DNA of 64,000 bases from Reticulitermes speratus (Eukaryota > Arthropoda > Insecta > Blattodea > Rhinotermitidae). Positions 1-10,639 of this stretch are shown piece by piece (the stretch's first letter is position 1; each line of letters starts with the position of its first letter). The DNA lies in assembly GCA_021186555.1 (NCBI GenBank), contig JAJKFL010000003.1, positions 49,749,630-49,813,629 of the forward strand, written 5' to 3'. Position numbers and translations under genes: made by a program. A model generated the notes under the pieces. That model ran no database searches, was not told the origin of the DNA, and was given only the letters and a program-made list of their open reading frames with translations.

Positions 1-1081
1 AAGAATTACCTTTAATAAATAAGCCTTTGAACATTACTTACATACAGATGGCATAATTCCCTTCATTCAGGACCTCATCTTTTTAACAACTGATAGTAAT
101 TCATGTAATGGCACTTGTTTTTCCTTACATTGCCATTGATACATTCTGATTTTACGTTACTGACAAAGATTCACCCAACCTATTTGCAGACTGTAACCCT
201 TGTCACACCTATGTATCTTAGAAATAATGGTAAATGCTCAGATGATAGGCCTCTGGGTCATTACACTGTGTAGGATCATAGGTATGTTCCGCCATTTTGT
301 AGGAATGTGCTGCCTCCATTTTCAGTGTGACTGAATTAGGCTGGAGGCCGTACATTCATGTGAACCACCGGAACAGACATACCATCATGCACAGTGCAGT
401 AACACAGAAGACCATATCTGGAGTAACACCCACTGTGAAAGCCTGACAGCTTACAAATGGTAACTGTATTCAGCTCTTACCAGATCCCATGTGATAAAGG
501 CAGAAGAAATTACTTGATTTTCCACAGTGAAACTTCACAAGGGAGTGAGCAAATAGGTGTTAATAGTTCATTGGTATCATCTAACAGTCTGTACGCATGC
601 ACACACAACATTATCACACAGATCACATATTTTTCACCAGTTTTGAAAGATACCTGGCATAATTGTAACACAAACTGTGATTGTAAGGAAAGCATTTCAT
701 TATTGTAGTTCAGTTACACCAGGAGTTATTCATAGTCTAGGTATAGTTCAGGATCCAGCTTTGCGACTTTCTAAGGACTGAGCCAGGTTTAGCTAACTCA
801 CACTTTGCCTACATTTCCCTAGCTTCTGCGGTCACAAAATTTAGTCCAGAACTATAGGGTGCACATACAGAATGCCTTTCAGGTTGCTGCAGTTTGGCTG
901 TGATTGTCAAAATATTTGGACCATGAATTAATGTTTATGCTCATTAAAGTTTTTTGACTGTTTGAATCACAAATTGTTTTTAAGGTTTTCTCCTTCATTA
1001 CAAATATTCTTTTTTCACAGCTGTAGTAACCTACATAAATAAACATGCCATTTTTCCCAATATGGGAGTATTTGTGGCATC
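1..1081. other. 3' flank of the minus-strand gene; no gene seen
   Basis: No coding region is supported here; the short open frames lack composition bias or splice context. Positions 281-333 read on the minus strand as a worn copy of the CTGAAnATGGAGGCAGCA type arm found in the hammerhead-like repeats described elsewhere in the window. The rest is unannotated AT-rich sequence. Confidence 0.5.
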
Positions 1082-1087
1082 TTTATT
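1082..1087 (-). terminator. Putative polyadenylation signal of the proline-rich gene
   Basis: Minus-strand AATAAA (tttatt on the plus strand) about 75 bases after the TGA stop at 1160-1162. Spacing and strand fit a short 3' UTR, with cleavage expected some 10-30 bases further on. No transcript evidence is available. Confidence 0.5.
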
Positions 1088-1159
1088 TTGTAGCTGTGTA
1101 AGAAAGTTTGTTTATAGTTGAACTAAAAATTGAACTAGAATGCATTGACTGTACTGTCC

Positions 1160-4100
1160 TCATCTTTGCTCCTTTCTCTTTTTCCTCCTGTATCCCACTG
1201 ATTGATGAGATGCCTGACTTGGTAGTGGGTAAACGTATCCATTTGGATGCTGCTGTGATTGTCCTGCACCAACTGCTTGTGGTGTGATGAAATAAAAGTG
1301 ACCACCATCACCTGGAAATTTGTAAGATACGAGGGCTCCACCAGTTTGTGAGTTACTGAGCTGTCTGTTGTCGATAAATTCACTGAATGGATTCACAGGT
1401 AGTGAAGGGTTTTTGTAATTGATATTGATGTCATCTGCTAATGATATTGGTCCCTTATTGCCATTATTGTTTTCAGGAGAGTGTTCACTTTTTCCAGTGT
1501 AGCTGGGAACTGGAGTTGTGTCGTACTGTTTTTCTGTATTTACTGCATACTGTTGCTTTGAATTGGATAGCACAGTTTCTCGCACATAAGGTGGAATGGG
1601 CGTTGTTGGCACATTTTGGTCACCTGTTTGTAGCTTCTGGCCAAATATGGTGAAATATTTCTTAGTTATATCATCTAACAGTGTTTCATCCTGCTGGGTA
1701 AAATATGCATGCAGAGGGTTTGCGGTTGGATATATATTAACTTCAGCCTGAGGGCGTCGGAATCCACTAAACCTTGGTCGAGGTGTTGATTGATATTGTT
1801 GTCTTTGCTTGTTTTGTTCTCTGCTGTCTTCATAACTGTAGTGCATAGTTGGGCTTCCTGCTGTGACATCTTCCTGATCGCTGTACTGAGGAGGAAGAGC
1901 AGAGTAGAACTGTTGAACTTTTGGTGCCCTTGTACTCTGCTCATAACTGTATTCAAATAGTGTCCTAGGAGTTGATTGGTACTGTACTGATGATACAACT
2001 GCTCCTTGGTCGTTGCCTTGATTGTTTAACCTCTGAGATTTTCTAGATTTTGTTCGAGTGGTTGTATAAATATTTTGTTGCCTGGGTTGTTGAGTATCGA
2101 AGTTGTTACCATCTTTCCTGATAATCATATTGGTATATGGGTCTGGGAGAAGGAGATGGTTGGATGTTATACAAGATTGGTCTCTGAGAAGAAAAATTGG
2201 GCCTTGGTGTAGTGAAATATGCTAATTTAGATACTAAAGGGGGAGGTTGCAGAGTCGATTTTACGTGCTCATGTTGGGTTGAGTAGTCTGATTTATAATG
2301 GTTGGTGTAGCGGAGCTAACCGGTTCATACTGCAGATGAGGACTTACAGGTAATGTAGTAATACTGAGGTGGTGCAGGTGTCGAACTTTTTGGGAGCTTG
2401 CCGCTGCTAATAGGAAAGTTTGCCTGTTGATCTACTGGCAAAGCTGACGACAGAACATATGACTGAGGTCGAGTTCTTTGCCCGACTCCTTTAGTTTGCT
2501 CAACAGGAGCGACACCAGAGTGTGTGTATTGTGGAGACTGTGCAGAACTCTTCACTGGTGGAGCTACAGGGAGTAAATCAGAATAAACCTTGAGAGTATT
2601 GTCTGAGTCGGATTTTTAGCTGGACGTTCCACTGAAAACACATCGGAATATAGGTAGTGTTGCGGTTGTTCTGTTTGAGCTGTACCTTTCACTGAGTGCC
2701 CTACTGGAAGCTCATCAGAATATATATACTGCTGTAGCTGTGGTTTTGGAGAAGTGTTCTTTTTGCCAACGGAAGGGATGTCATAATAAGGTTGTGGAGT
2801 GGGAGAAACCACATCATTGTAGTACCTTCCAGGGGAGATGGTTGTTGGCTTTCTGTAGTTTAGGGGTGGTGTCTGTGTGGTAACAGATGAGCCGATGTTG
2901 CTCACATGTCTTGATCCTTCATTGGGCTCCTCGTAGAAATAGAACGATGTCTTCACAGGTGTTGGGTTCCTTGTATTAACAGAAGGAACTGTATAATAAA
3001 CAAGTGGTGGTGGTGACATAGTGGCTGTGATGCCACTTTTCGTTTTCAAGAAATATGGTTGTGGTGAAGGTGTCACTTTGTTGATGTCAGTGTCTAGAGG
3101 ATGTTGCTGGTTGTCGTAGTACACAAGATGAGGTACCACTGCTGTTGTTGGTATATTGACCTCTTTCCCTGTGTTCGTAGGTGACTTGCTTTGCACAATG
3201 GGCGCTTGGTGATTGTGTGTCTTTGCAGATTGTGCACGTACATTCTGGTTAGAAACATTTCCAGCTGGCTGTAACCTGGGAGAGGGTTGCACAATGATAT
3301 CTGTCAGTGGCCCAGTGTAGTAAGATAACACGGGTACAGCAGTTGTTACTATGTTGTTTTGAACGTTGCTGTAGATGGTTTCTGGTGCTGGGGTGAAGTT
3401 GATAGTAGGCTTTTCATAATAGTATCCTTGTTGTGGAATTTGCTGAATGGGTGATTTTCCTTGATGGGTTATCTGAACGTCTTTAGGAACCACATTATTT
3501 GGTGGACGGGGAGGCTTCTCAGTATACCGGTCAAGTTTTTGTATCTCAGGACTGGGAGTTGTCAGAACATCAATTTCAGGTGCAGATGTGATGTGATTGA
3601 GGGCATCGTCCACAATAGTGACTGTTGGTTGAGGCTTCTTCTTGCGTACCGCAGTAGTTACAGGTAAATAGACGAGTGGTGGACAGTAAGTTTTAGTAAC
3701 TGGAGGTTGACTGGTCCCTGGCAAGTATGTGCTGTAAGGTGTTGCAGGGGTTTCTGTCGCAGGGGGCCCTGTCGTTGATGGTGTTGGGTGTTCATCTGAG
3801 TCGTTGTTTAGTGGTGCAAAGAAATTAGGCGGCGGTGCGAGGATTATTCCTGGTACGAGTGGTCCTGGAGGCACTTCACTTGAATTGTCTTTTGGATAGT
3901 AGAAGTCGTAAGGCGGCGGATAGTATAGCGAAGGGTCGTCCTCGTCGAAAGGTTCTGTCAGATTCCCTGGTGGTGGTAGAAATGCTGCTCCTGGTGGTAG
4001 GTTTAGGAAGGGTGGTGGGAATGGCAGGGTACCGTTGGGTGGAAACGGCGGTGGGAGAGGATAAGGGGGGTAGAATGTTGCGTTGTAAGGTGGAGGCGGG

Positions 4101-5206
4101 AATCCGGGGAACGGCGGTGGATAGAATGGTTCACTCCCTGGCGTGAAGTTTCCCGGAGGTGGGGCGAAGTATGACCCGTTCCTCGGCGGAGGAAGTGGAT
4201 ATGGAAACTGAGGTGGAGAGAACGACCCGTTTCCCGGAGGTGGGTAGAACCCTCCCCCGGGAGTTGAGTTTTCCGGAAATATTGGTGGGTAGAGGCCCGG
4301 TGTGAAATTTCCTGGGGGCGGGAACGGATAGGGAAAGGGTGGTGTAAAGTACGAGCCATTACCGGGTGGGGGTAGCGGGAAGAACAGAGGCAAGGGTGGA
4401 CGACCCGCGGTGCCGTTAAAACCGATGAACTGCGTTGGGCCACCGTCTCTCAGCTGGACAGGAAATGGCGGGGGTACTTTTGGGTTGGCTGGAATCTTAA
4501 CCTGCCGTAGTGGCGCGTTGTAGTTGTCTAGCGGTGGCCACACTGTGACTGAATCGTCAGTTGTGTTAAGTTTATATTCAGGGAAGACGCCTCCTCTAAG
4601 AACTAGGAGATGGTTTTCTGCCAACCATATTTCCTCAGGTTCCAAACCCCCTAGATTCTTGGCTGTATCGCGCGGGACTTCCGGGTTAGAAGCGTAACTG
4701 ATTATCCCCGGTCGTTTCGGCGTTGTTGCAAATATCTCCTTTTCGATCAGTCCGTACTTCCCATCAGCAATCTGTTGAGACAGCGTCTTTTTGTCCTCAT
4801 CATCTTCATCATCTTCACCTTGCTTGGACTTACTGCTTTTCCTTCGCCCAGCACTGGCCATTAGCATTACTTCTTCGTCGCTTGTTGCTGGCCCGGAAGT
4901 TCTTGAGTCACGTATCCTATCTGCACCAGACGCGACGTCACTTACGGACGTGTTCGGTGCAATTCTGCTGTCTGTCTTGCTTGATGTTAGCCGTAAACCT
5001 AAGTCCTGCTTTATTCGGCTGTGATCCTGTAAGCGGGAATGTTTGCCGTTGTCGTGGACTATCTGTTGTCGCGGTCGATTGCTGTCGTATGTCGTCGCTG
5101 CCGTGTGTAGTTCTTCGGATGCCTGTTTGTTGAGGTTGGGATCGACTGCAGATCCTGCAGCTACCACAAGTGTCATGAGTATCACCGGAAGAAACACCGG
5201 ATCCAT
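1160..5206 (-). CDS. Secreted proline-rich, Tyr/Thr/Gln-repeat protein (frameshifted in this sequence)
   Basis: This is the one convincing gene. The chosen start is ATG at 5206-5204 (MDPVFLPVILMTLVVAAGSA): a hydrophobic signal peptide of about 20 residues, with an in-frame stop upstream. Next come a hydrophilic stretch, an acidic patch (EDDEDDEDKK, about residues 131-140), and a non-repetitive block (about 141-265) containing PKRPGIISY, GGLEPEEIWLAENHLLVLRGG and PLRQVKIP. A Pro/Gly/Tyr/Phe-rich region follows (about 270-465; PPPGN repeats with many Asn-X-Ser/Thr sites), then long Thr/Pro/Gln/Tyr repeats (LVYYT, QPYYD, YIYSDELPV types) and a basic C-terminus (RRKKRKEQR). The frame is unbroken at 5206-2592 and 2128-1160 but shifts four times between, and the pieces add up to 1,348 codons. 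The composition suggests an extracellular matrix, cuticle or mucin-like protein. I do not recognise an ortholog by name. The shifts may be sequence errors or a decaying gene. Confidence 0.85.
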
Positions 5207-5222
5207 CTGTTGAACAAACACA
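5207..5222 (-). other. Possible splice acceptor directly before the start codon
   Basis: On the minus strand the bases before ATG read TGTGTTTGTTCAACAG, a pyrimidine-biased tract ending in CAG. This would place the start codon at the first base of an exon, with a non-coding leader exon further upstream (higher coordinates), a common insect gene layout. No partner donor could be singled out. Confidence 0.35.
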
Positions 5223-5400
5223 TCATGTGGTCATTACATTACCAGATATATATCAGAAATTACGTGATACATTTACACGGCGTGTTGTTGAAAGACACAT
5301 TCTTTGACTGTGAAGTTCATCGGTTGATTATTATTACTATTAATATTATTATTATTTAAGATTTTGTGTGCTTTGGCATTTTTTGGAGCATATAGACATA

Positions 5401-5683
5401 AGGTAAAGTTCTCCCTAGAACGGGTCGTGAAAACCCAGAGGAGGAGTAGAGTTATAGCTCTACTCTTTCTTTAACCCTGGCACTAGATGAGGGTGGGTGG
5501 TCAACTCGACTCCCCGGCCGCTTTACCCCCGAGAAAGAGACCCGGTACCCATTGTACAGGAGGCTGGGTGGGCCCCAGGGCCGGTCTGTACAGGTACGGA
5601 AAATCTCGCCCCCACCGGGATCCGATGCCAGCACCGTCCAGTCCGTAGCGAGTCGCTATACCGACTGAGCTATCCCGGCCCAC
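5401..5683 (-). mobile_element. SINE family A, near full length
   Basis: This is a tRNA-derived SINE. Read on the minus strand it begins with a tRNA-like head (GGCCGGGATAGCTCAGTCGG, box A; GGATCGGATCC-like, box B). It continues through the CCAGGCTCC..GGGTACCGGGTCTC body and ends CTTTACCT. It is flanked by 13-bp direct repeats, gcatatagacata (5388-5400) and gcatgtagacata (5684-5696), one mismatch, typical of LINE-mediated target-site duplication. It sits about 200 bp upstream of the proline-rich gene's start codon. Confidence 0.9.
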
Positions 5684-5950
5684 GCATGTAGACATATTCT
5701 TCATATCTGAATATCCTTTACTGTGTTTCGGTAAAAGCATGGACTGGTCATTGCCCTTCATGTAAATCAAAATAATACATATGTGCAATAGAAAAGTCAG
5801 ACATGAACTTTATCAGTACCTCCAGCTTTATTTGTTTACCAATATTTACTTTATTTACTCATGCGCATTTGTAGTTCATTTTAGTCTGTTATTACACTAT
5901 TTAAATTCGGGCATATTTTCCGAATTGATAAACTTATTTATTTATCCCTT

Positions 5951-6206
5951 TCTACGGGCTGGACCGCCCGGGATTCGAATTCCGGCAGGTGAAAGCGGGG
6001 TTTCTCTTCTCCAAAACGTCCAGACCGGTTCTGGGGCCCACCCAGCACCCTTTTCAATGGGTACTGGGGTTCTTTCCCGGGGGTGTAGCGGCCGAGGCGT
6101 TAAGTTAACCACTCATCTCCATCTAGTGTCGAGGTTAAGAATGGGTGGAGCTGTGCCTTTACTCCCCCTGTGTACCGTCATGGCGTGGACAGGGACTTAC
6201 CTCTTT
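5951..6206 (+). mobile_element. SINE family A' (5' truncated)
   Basis: This is an older relative of family A. It starts inside the tRNA-like head (CTACGGGCTGGACCG, box B GGATTCGAATTCC). The body carries CAAAACGTCCAGACCGG, CCCGGGGGTGTAGCGG and the CTCATCTCCATCTAG segment, then the 3' end TGGCGTGGACAGGGAC. The first 45 or so bases of the head are missing. Confidence 0.8.
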
Positions 6207-6855
6207 CCCATTTATTTATTCTTTTCAAGCCTGAACTTCATCTAAAATTTTAAAATGCTATTCATGCATCACAGAAAACACATCGTCTCTGTCAAGAGAA
6301 CGATAGGTTTTCGTTGTTTAGAGAAATACTCGGTGTTCTGCGATTCATACGAAACATAAATACATTGTGTGGACAGCATAGAGTATTGTAATGTCAAAGC
6401 AGTTGATACGTACAGAAACCACTGGCTTTAAAATGTTGTTTCCCTTACAATATTTTATAACTAGTTGTACCCATGCACGTAGAAACAGTGAAATATTTAA
6501 TAATAAAAATGACAGTGTCTTAATCTGAATAAACATTAAAAATTTGGCTTAGTAATGCTTGATGCTGGGTGATTTCTTTCGGAGATCAACGGATCATAAG
6601 CAATCGTGTAAATAAGAAACAGAACGTTGAAATCGACAGTCCTGTCTCAAGTGGATGCCAGGGGAAGTACATGAAATATGTTAGCTTCCCTTGGCCTCCG
6701 CTGTAAATTTTTACGTTAACCCTTTTTCTTAATAAACATTTTTTTGAGAAGGGATTAATAAAAACAAATGAGATTGCCTTCAATGCCTAATCATAAGTTT
6801 TCTAAACATTATATACTATAAACCAACAAATATTGCACTATTATATATGTATTGT

Positions 6856-6902
6856 CAACCCTACATATGTTTCGGCTCTGCCTGAGCCATCTTCAGGGGT
6901 TA
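6856..6902 (-). ncRNA. Hammerhead-ribozyme-like motif (best copy 1)
   Basis: Minus strand. Stem I is UAACCC/GGGUUG (five Watson-Crick pairs plus one wobble). The core CUGAAGA is followed by one extra U, then stem II GGCUC-AGGCA-GAGCC (five pairs), then GAAA. A minimal stem III, AC[AUAU]GU, is followed by A as the predicted cleavage residue. This order is that of a type I hammerhead with a very short stem III, as known from Penelope-like retroelements. The extra U between core and stem II departs from the strict consensus. No inverted partner copy is visible nearby. Confidence 0.6.
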
Positions 6903-7158
6903 CTCTTGATGTGTCCACTAACTGTAACACTCACTGCATTGTCTTTGACCCGTATTAGGTTTCTTAATATCTAGGCACTATACATTGTCTCACTATCTAG
7001 GCACTATACATTGTCTTACTATGTACACTGATGCACTTGTGGTTGTGTTTTTTTTCTAAACATGTCTGTCTTGAAGAGATCTGTTCGGTAGTTCAGTAGA
7101 TCACGATGTCGCGAACAAACCTTGCTGTGTTAATGTGTATCGTATGTGTGAGAAAGCT

Positions 7159-7402
7159 GTAAAGTCGGCCCTGTACACGCCCTAAAGGCATGTGCGGGGA
7201 GAGGATGTATTGCTGCACTCATTGTTAACCTCGGAGCTAGATGTTGGTGCAGCTTTTTATCGTTGGGGAAAGTGCCCCCGGTATCCGTTGAACAGGAGGC
7301 TGGGTGGACCCCGAGGTGGACGTTTTGGAGAAGAGAAAAATATTTTTCCCCGTGCCGTGAAGCGAACCAAGATTCCTGTGCTTTCGAGCCCGTAGCAGTG
7401 TG
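7159..7402 (-). mobile_element. SINE family A' (diverged)
   Basis: On the minus strand the SINE body is recognisable: TTCTCTTCTCCAAAACGTCCA, the CCACCCAGCCTCCTGTTCAA segment and a 3' end near the ACATGCCTTTAGGGCGTGTAC stem. The head is heavily mutated, and the middle is altered relative to other copies. Confidence 0.65.
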
Positions 7403-8078
7403 TATGAAAGGCTTTGTGTCGATAACTGAACACCACCGCAGACCGGATTGAATTTTATCACAGACCCTAGTTTGCTTACCCCTGATCGAAGGCAGAGATA
7501 ATTGGTGAAGGGCGCCACACCCGATCAGATTCGACCGACATAAGAACGGACTAGTCCACGGAGTCCATTCCCCACAAACAGAAACTGTTGTTCACAAATC
7601 AGCTGTTGTTGTGTAAAAAAAAAAAAAAAAAGCCCGCCGCGCGTAATTCTGTTCTTATTGTGAAGTGCTCTGTTACTTTCTCTGGTTGCTGTCTTCACTG
7701 CAGTTAGCACTGGCATCCACCCGGAAAGAATGTGGCATGTTTCGCTCTGGTTTTTAGGCGCTTTCGTACCTTGGCGGAGTGACTATTAAAACCACCATGG
7801 AACAATTTAAGAACCTAACAATATATTTTTTTATGAAATTTGATATTGGACCTTTAACAAGCATTTGTCGGCCCGTTGCAATTCTTGTTATAATCGGACA
7901 ATACCGGGAACTTTGCATGAAGACTTATACATGCGTTTGTGTGCTTGTCACGGGCTCAGTATTGTATCGGTGCGAAATGTGTTTTGAAAATAAATTGTTG
8001 AGACAGGTGAATCAAAAATGTTACGTCAAGTATAGGTTTCCCTAAGTCGTACGGGTTTCGAGACAAAAGTGATTAAAT

Positions 8079-8350
8079 GAGCCGAGATGGCGCAGTCGGT
8101 ATAGTGACTAGGCTACGGGCTGGACGATCCGGGGTTCGAATTCCGGCAGGGGCAAGAAATATTCTCTTCTCCAGGACGTCTGCACCGACTCGGGGGCCAC
8201 CTAACCTATTCGCCTGGGGATAAAACGGCCAGGGCGTGAGGCTGACCCCACTCACCTCCATCTAGTGTGGAGGTTCAGACAGTAGAGCTATAGGGCTACC
8301 TCCACTCCTGTATGCCTTAATGGCATGTGCAGGAGCATCTGTTACTGTTA
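8079..8350 (+). mobile_element. SINE family A', near full length
   Basis: The head GAGCCGAGATGGCGCAGTCGG carries a box A-like sequence and GGGGTTCGAATTCC is box B. The body and the terminal ATGCCTTAATGGCATGTGCAGG hairpin-like end match other A' copies. Small deletions occur around 8190-8230. Confidence 0.8.
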
Positions 8351-9456
8351 AAGTTGAGCGAACGCTCCATCATTGTTACACTTTGCGTGTTTTCCCGACG
8401 TGTTAGACTTGGCCAATAGAACACTTCAATGCAGCTGGACATTGTGATACAGCAACCTTGACAGAACTGAAAGGAATTTGAACTTGTGATTGGATTGAAC
8501 CTTTTATCTATAGTGACGTAGCAAGAACCTGAGTTTTAAATTGTCGTGCTTTCTTATTTCCTGCCTTACATGGTTGTAGAAAGGTTGCAACCGAGTAAAT
8601 AGGTATCACGATCACTGTAAAGGCTGTTGTTAACCCACATGTAGTTAAGGCGAACTGTAACATGCACTGAAACTATTCTTGAAGCTTTCAATTAATTTAA
8701 TAGTTCAGTTTTTCCGTTTCCAAGGAACCAGAAGTGTGCAAGTTTGATGTATATGGATGTCAGTTACGTCATAAATTACTGCCGTGTAGAAGCGTGGTGC
8801 AAATTATGGGGCATTTAAATGTATGGAGAGATGTTTCGTAAGCAAAATTCAGCGGCCATATCTCTCCCAAGTCTCCTGATTAACTGCTAGATGGCTCTGG
8901 CAGTCATATCAGGATGAGTAGAACTTGTGCAGTCAGTGGACTGGTCACTCACTACAGAATGCACACCTCCAGACCAAGAAACCTCTGAAAGGAGGCCCTA
9001 TGCTCCGCAAGGAGCGACAGGAAGAAGTAAGTAAATGTATGGATATTTGTGTGCACAGGTATAGATGCAGCGTGACGTGATTCGTCAGATTTTAGGTTAT
9101 CAGGGCGGTGGTCACCTTCCTCTGAAACGTCAGTACAAATCTATCGGGAATACACGGCGTCACATATCACAAGACAGTTATCTTCACTTGCCTTCGTCAT
9201 CAGGGTAAATGAATCTGTCACATCGCAGAAAACAACAGTATTCACAAATAATAATGTGCCCGATGTCACGCCAGGCAGGCTGTACGAAATTCGTAACAAA
9301 CATCGAACGCAGTAAATTTCATGACGTCGCACTCTCGTTATCCGTAGAACCCGGATGAAGCTGGAATTTTTTTTTTTTCCTTCGGCTTTCAGACACGCGT
9401 CGTATGTTACAAACAACGTCGTTCATTTCAAACCGAAGTTTTGTAAGCTAAGCCAG
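8351..9456. other. Unannotated non-coding stretch
   Basis: No gene is supported. The part around 8860-9030 has the feel of a very old reverse-transcriptase tail (CGCAAGGAGCGACAGGAAG) but is too degraded to assign. A run of 13 T lies near 9367. Confidence 0.4.
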
Positions 9457-9460
9457 CCAT

Positions 9461-9504
9461 CGAGAAGTGATTAGCGACAGTTGTCAGATAAAATAATGTC
9501 CCTG
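9461..9504 (-). repeat. MITE-like family F, single end
   Basis: Minus strand reads CAGGGACATTATTTTATCTG then ACAACTGTCG, the same end found at 55672-55710 and 61748-61882. Only one end is present; it abuts a GGT microsatellite. Confidence 0.5.
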
Positions 9505-9505
9505 T

Positions 9506-9535
9506 AGTGGTGGTGGTGGTGGTGGTGGTGGTGGT
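9506..9535 (+). repeat. (TGG)n microsatellite
   Basis: About nine TGG/GTG units, followed by a short (TAG)n run to about 9551. Confidence 0.9.
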
Positions 9536-9739
9536 AATAGTAGTAGTAGTAAATGGCAATTATTTGAGGTTCTTTTGTGACTAATGACTTGGCCACGTTC
9601 CCCGTGAACGTAATAAGTTCTGTAGTAAGCTTGCTGTTCGCTATGAGAACTAAAATGATCATTCACGTAATGTTTCAAGCGTTATTCATATAGCGGCTGC
9701 GTTTTACATTCATTGATTGCAAACTTAAGTAGGCCATGT

Positions 9740-9930
9740 GTGGGAGAAGTATATTAAGTTGGGTGTCAAAGGGATGGGGCGTGAGGCTCTGGGCTGGATT
9801 TATCTGGCGCAGGGTAAGGACCAGTCACGGGACACTGTGAATACGGTAATGAACGTTCTGATTCAGTAAAAGGCGGGGAATTTCCTGATTAACCGAGCGA
9901 TTGTTAGCTTATCAAGACTGTGTACCATGG
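9740..9930 (+). mobile_element. Non-LTR retrotransposon 3' end (relic)
   Basis: The GGCTGGATTTATCTGGCGCAGGGTAAGGACC...GGTAATGAAC...GGCGGGGAATTTC order matches the better-preserved LINE 3' end on the minus strand at 56200-56645 ([20 protein letters not shown]). Frameshifts remove any coding ability. Confidence 0.7.
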
Positions 9931-10088
9931 AGTTGGTTCAGTTAGCTACATGCGTAAAGGTTCTGTGTTAACTTGGTTATCGGCATATCTCTTGGTGGTG
10001 ATGGAGAGCGGAGAGATTTGGTGAAGTGGGCGACAATGTTTATTGTCCGACGAATGTACACTTGTATTCACTATTAATTGTGAAACAC

Positions 10089-10133
10089 AGTCCTACGTGT
10101 TTCGAACCTTATCCTGGTTCATCTTCAGGGACT
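10089..10133 (-). ncRNA. Hammerhead-ribozyme-like motif (best copy 2)
   Basis: Minus strand. Stem I is AGUCC/GGACU (five pairs) and the core is CUGAAGA plus one U. Stem II is GAACC-loop-GGUUC (five pairs), followed by GAAA, stem III AC[AC]GU and the cleavage residue A. Compared with 6856-6902, both stem I and stem II differ in sequence yet stay paired, which is compensatory change. It lies in the left arm of the outer element. Confidence 0.62.
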
Positions 10134-10432
10134 TCAGTATTTTAAATTACCGTTCTTACCACCCAACAGTCAACCTACCAACTCCAGTACACAGGGTATC
10201 ATAACAAGAAAGATTATTCAGCTTTTAACATTTTAACCTGTGTAAGACTTGGTTTGTAACACCGAAACAAACAGCTGCTACATTTATTCACTTTTTGTCA
10301 TCTTAACCAGCGTATAACTCGATTGTAAAATTCATATTTTTACTATTTTAACCAGTTGTACCATTGATGTAAAGTATGCGTAATTTAAAATACTGAAGCC
10401 CCTGAAGATGAACCAGGAACATACAGGACTGT

Positions 10433-10639
10433 TTCAGTATAGTCTTCTCGGGCGCACAGCCGCGTCAACTCGTTTGAATACAACGTTTCGGGGACTGGCT
10501 CCGTCCCCATCCTCAGGCAAAACTCCTGATGATGGGGACGGAGCCAGTCCCCGAAACGTTGTATTCAAACGAGTTGACGCGGCTGTGCGCCCGAGAAGAC
10601 TATATTGAATCATGTCGCCGCGAAAGTTTTAAAACTTAT
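10433..10639. mobile_element. Near-perfect hairpin element with hammerhead-like cores in both arms
   Basis: Arms of about 75 nt (10435-10510 and 10530-10607) are almost perfectly complementary and separated by about 20 nt. Each arm, read outward, has the core CTGAGGA or CTGATGA, a six-pair stem II (GGGGAC/GUCCCC) and GAAACGTTG. It is inserted in the right arm of the older element with a 12-bp duplication (one mismatch). The near identity of the arms implies recent origin or gene conversion between them. Confidence 0.7.

Noticed and set aside
4003..5133. Open frames overlapping the proline-rich gene in other frames and on the opposite strand
   Set aside because: Shadows of the biased Pro/Gly codon use of the real gene.
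5245..5254. TATA box for the proline-rich gene (GATATATATC on minus)
   Set aside because: It lies only about 40-48 bases before the ATG, leaving almost no leader, and a splice acceptor-like site fits the same interval better.
8860..9030. Possible LINE C-terminal tail
   Set aside because: A few words look familiar, but no frame holds and no second copy exists here.
10408..10608. 66-residue frame across the inner hairpin
   Set aside because: Runs through a palindrome; no independent support.
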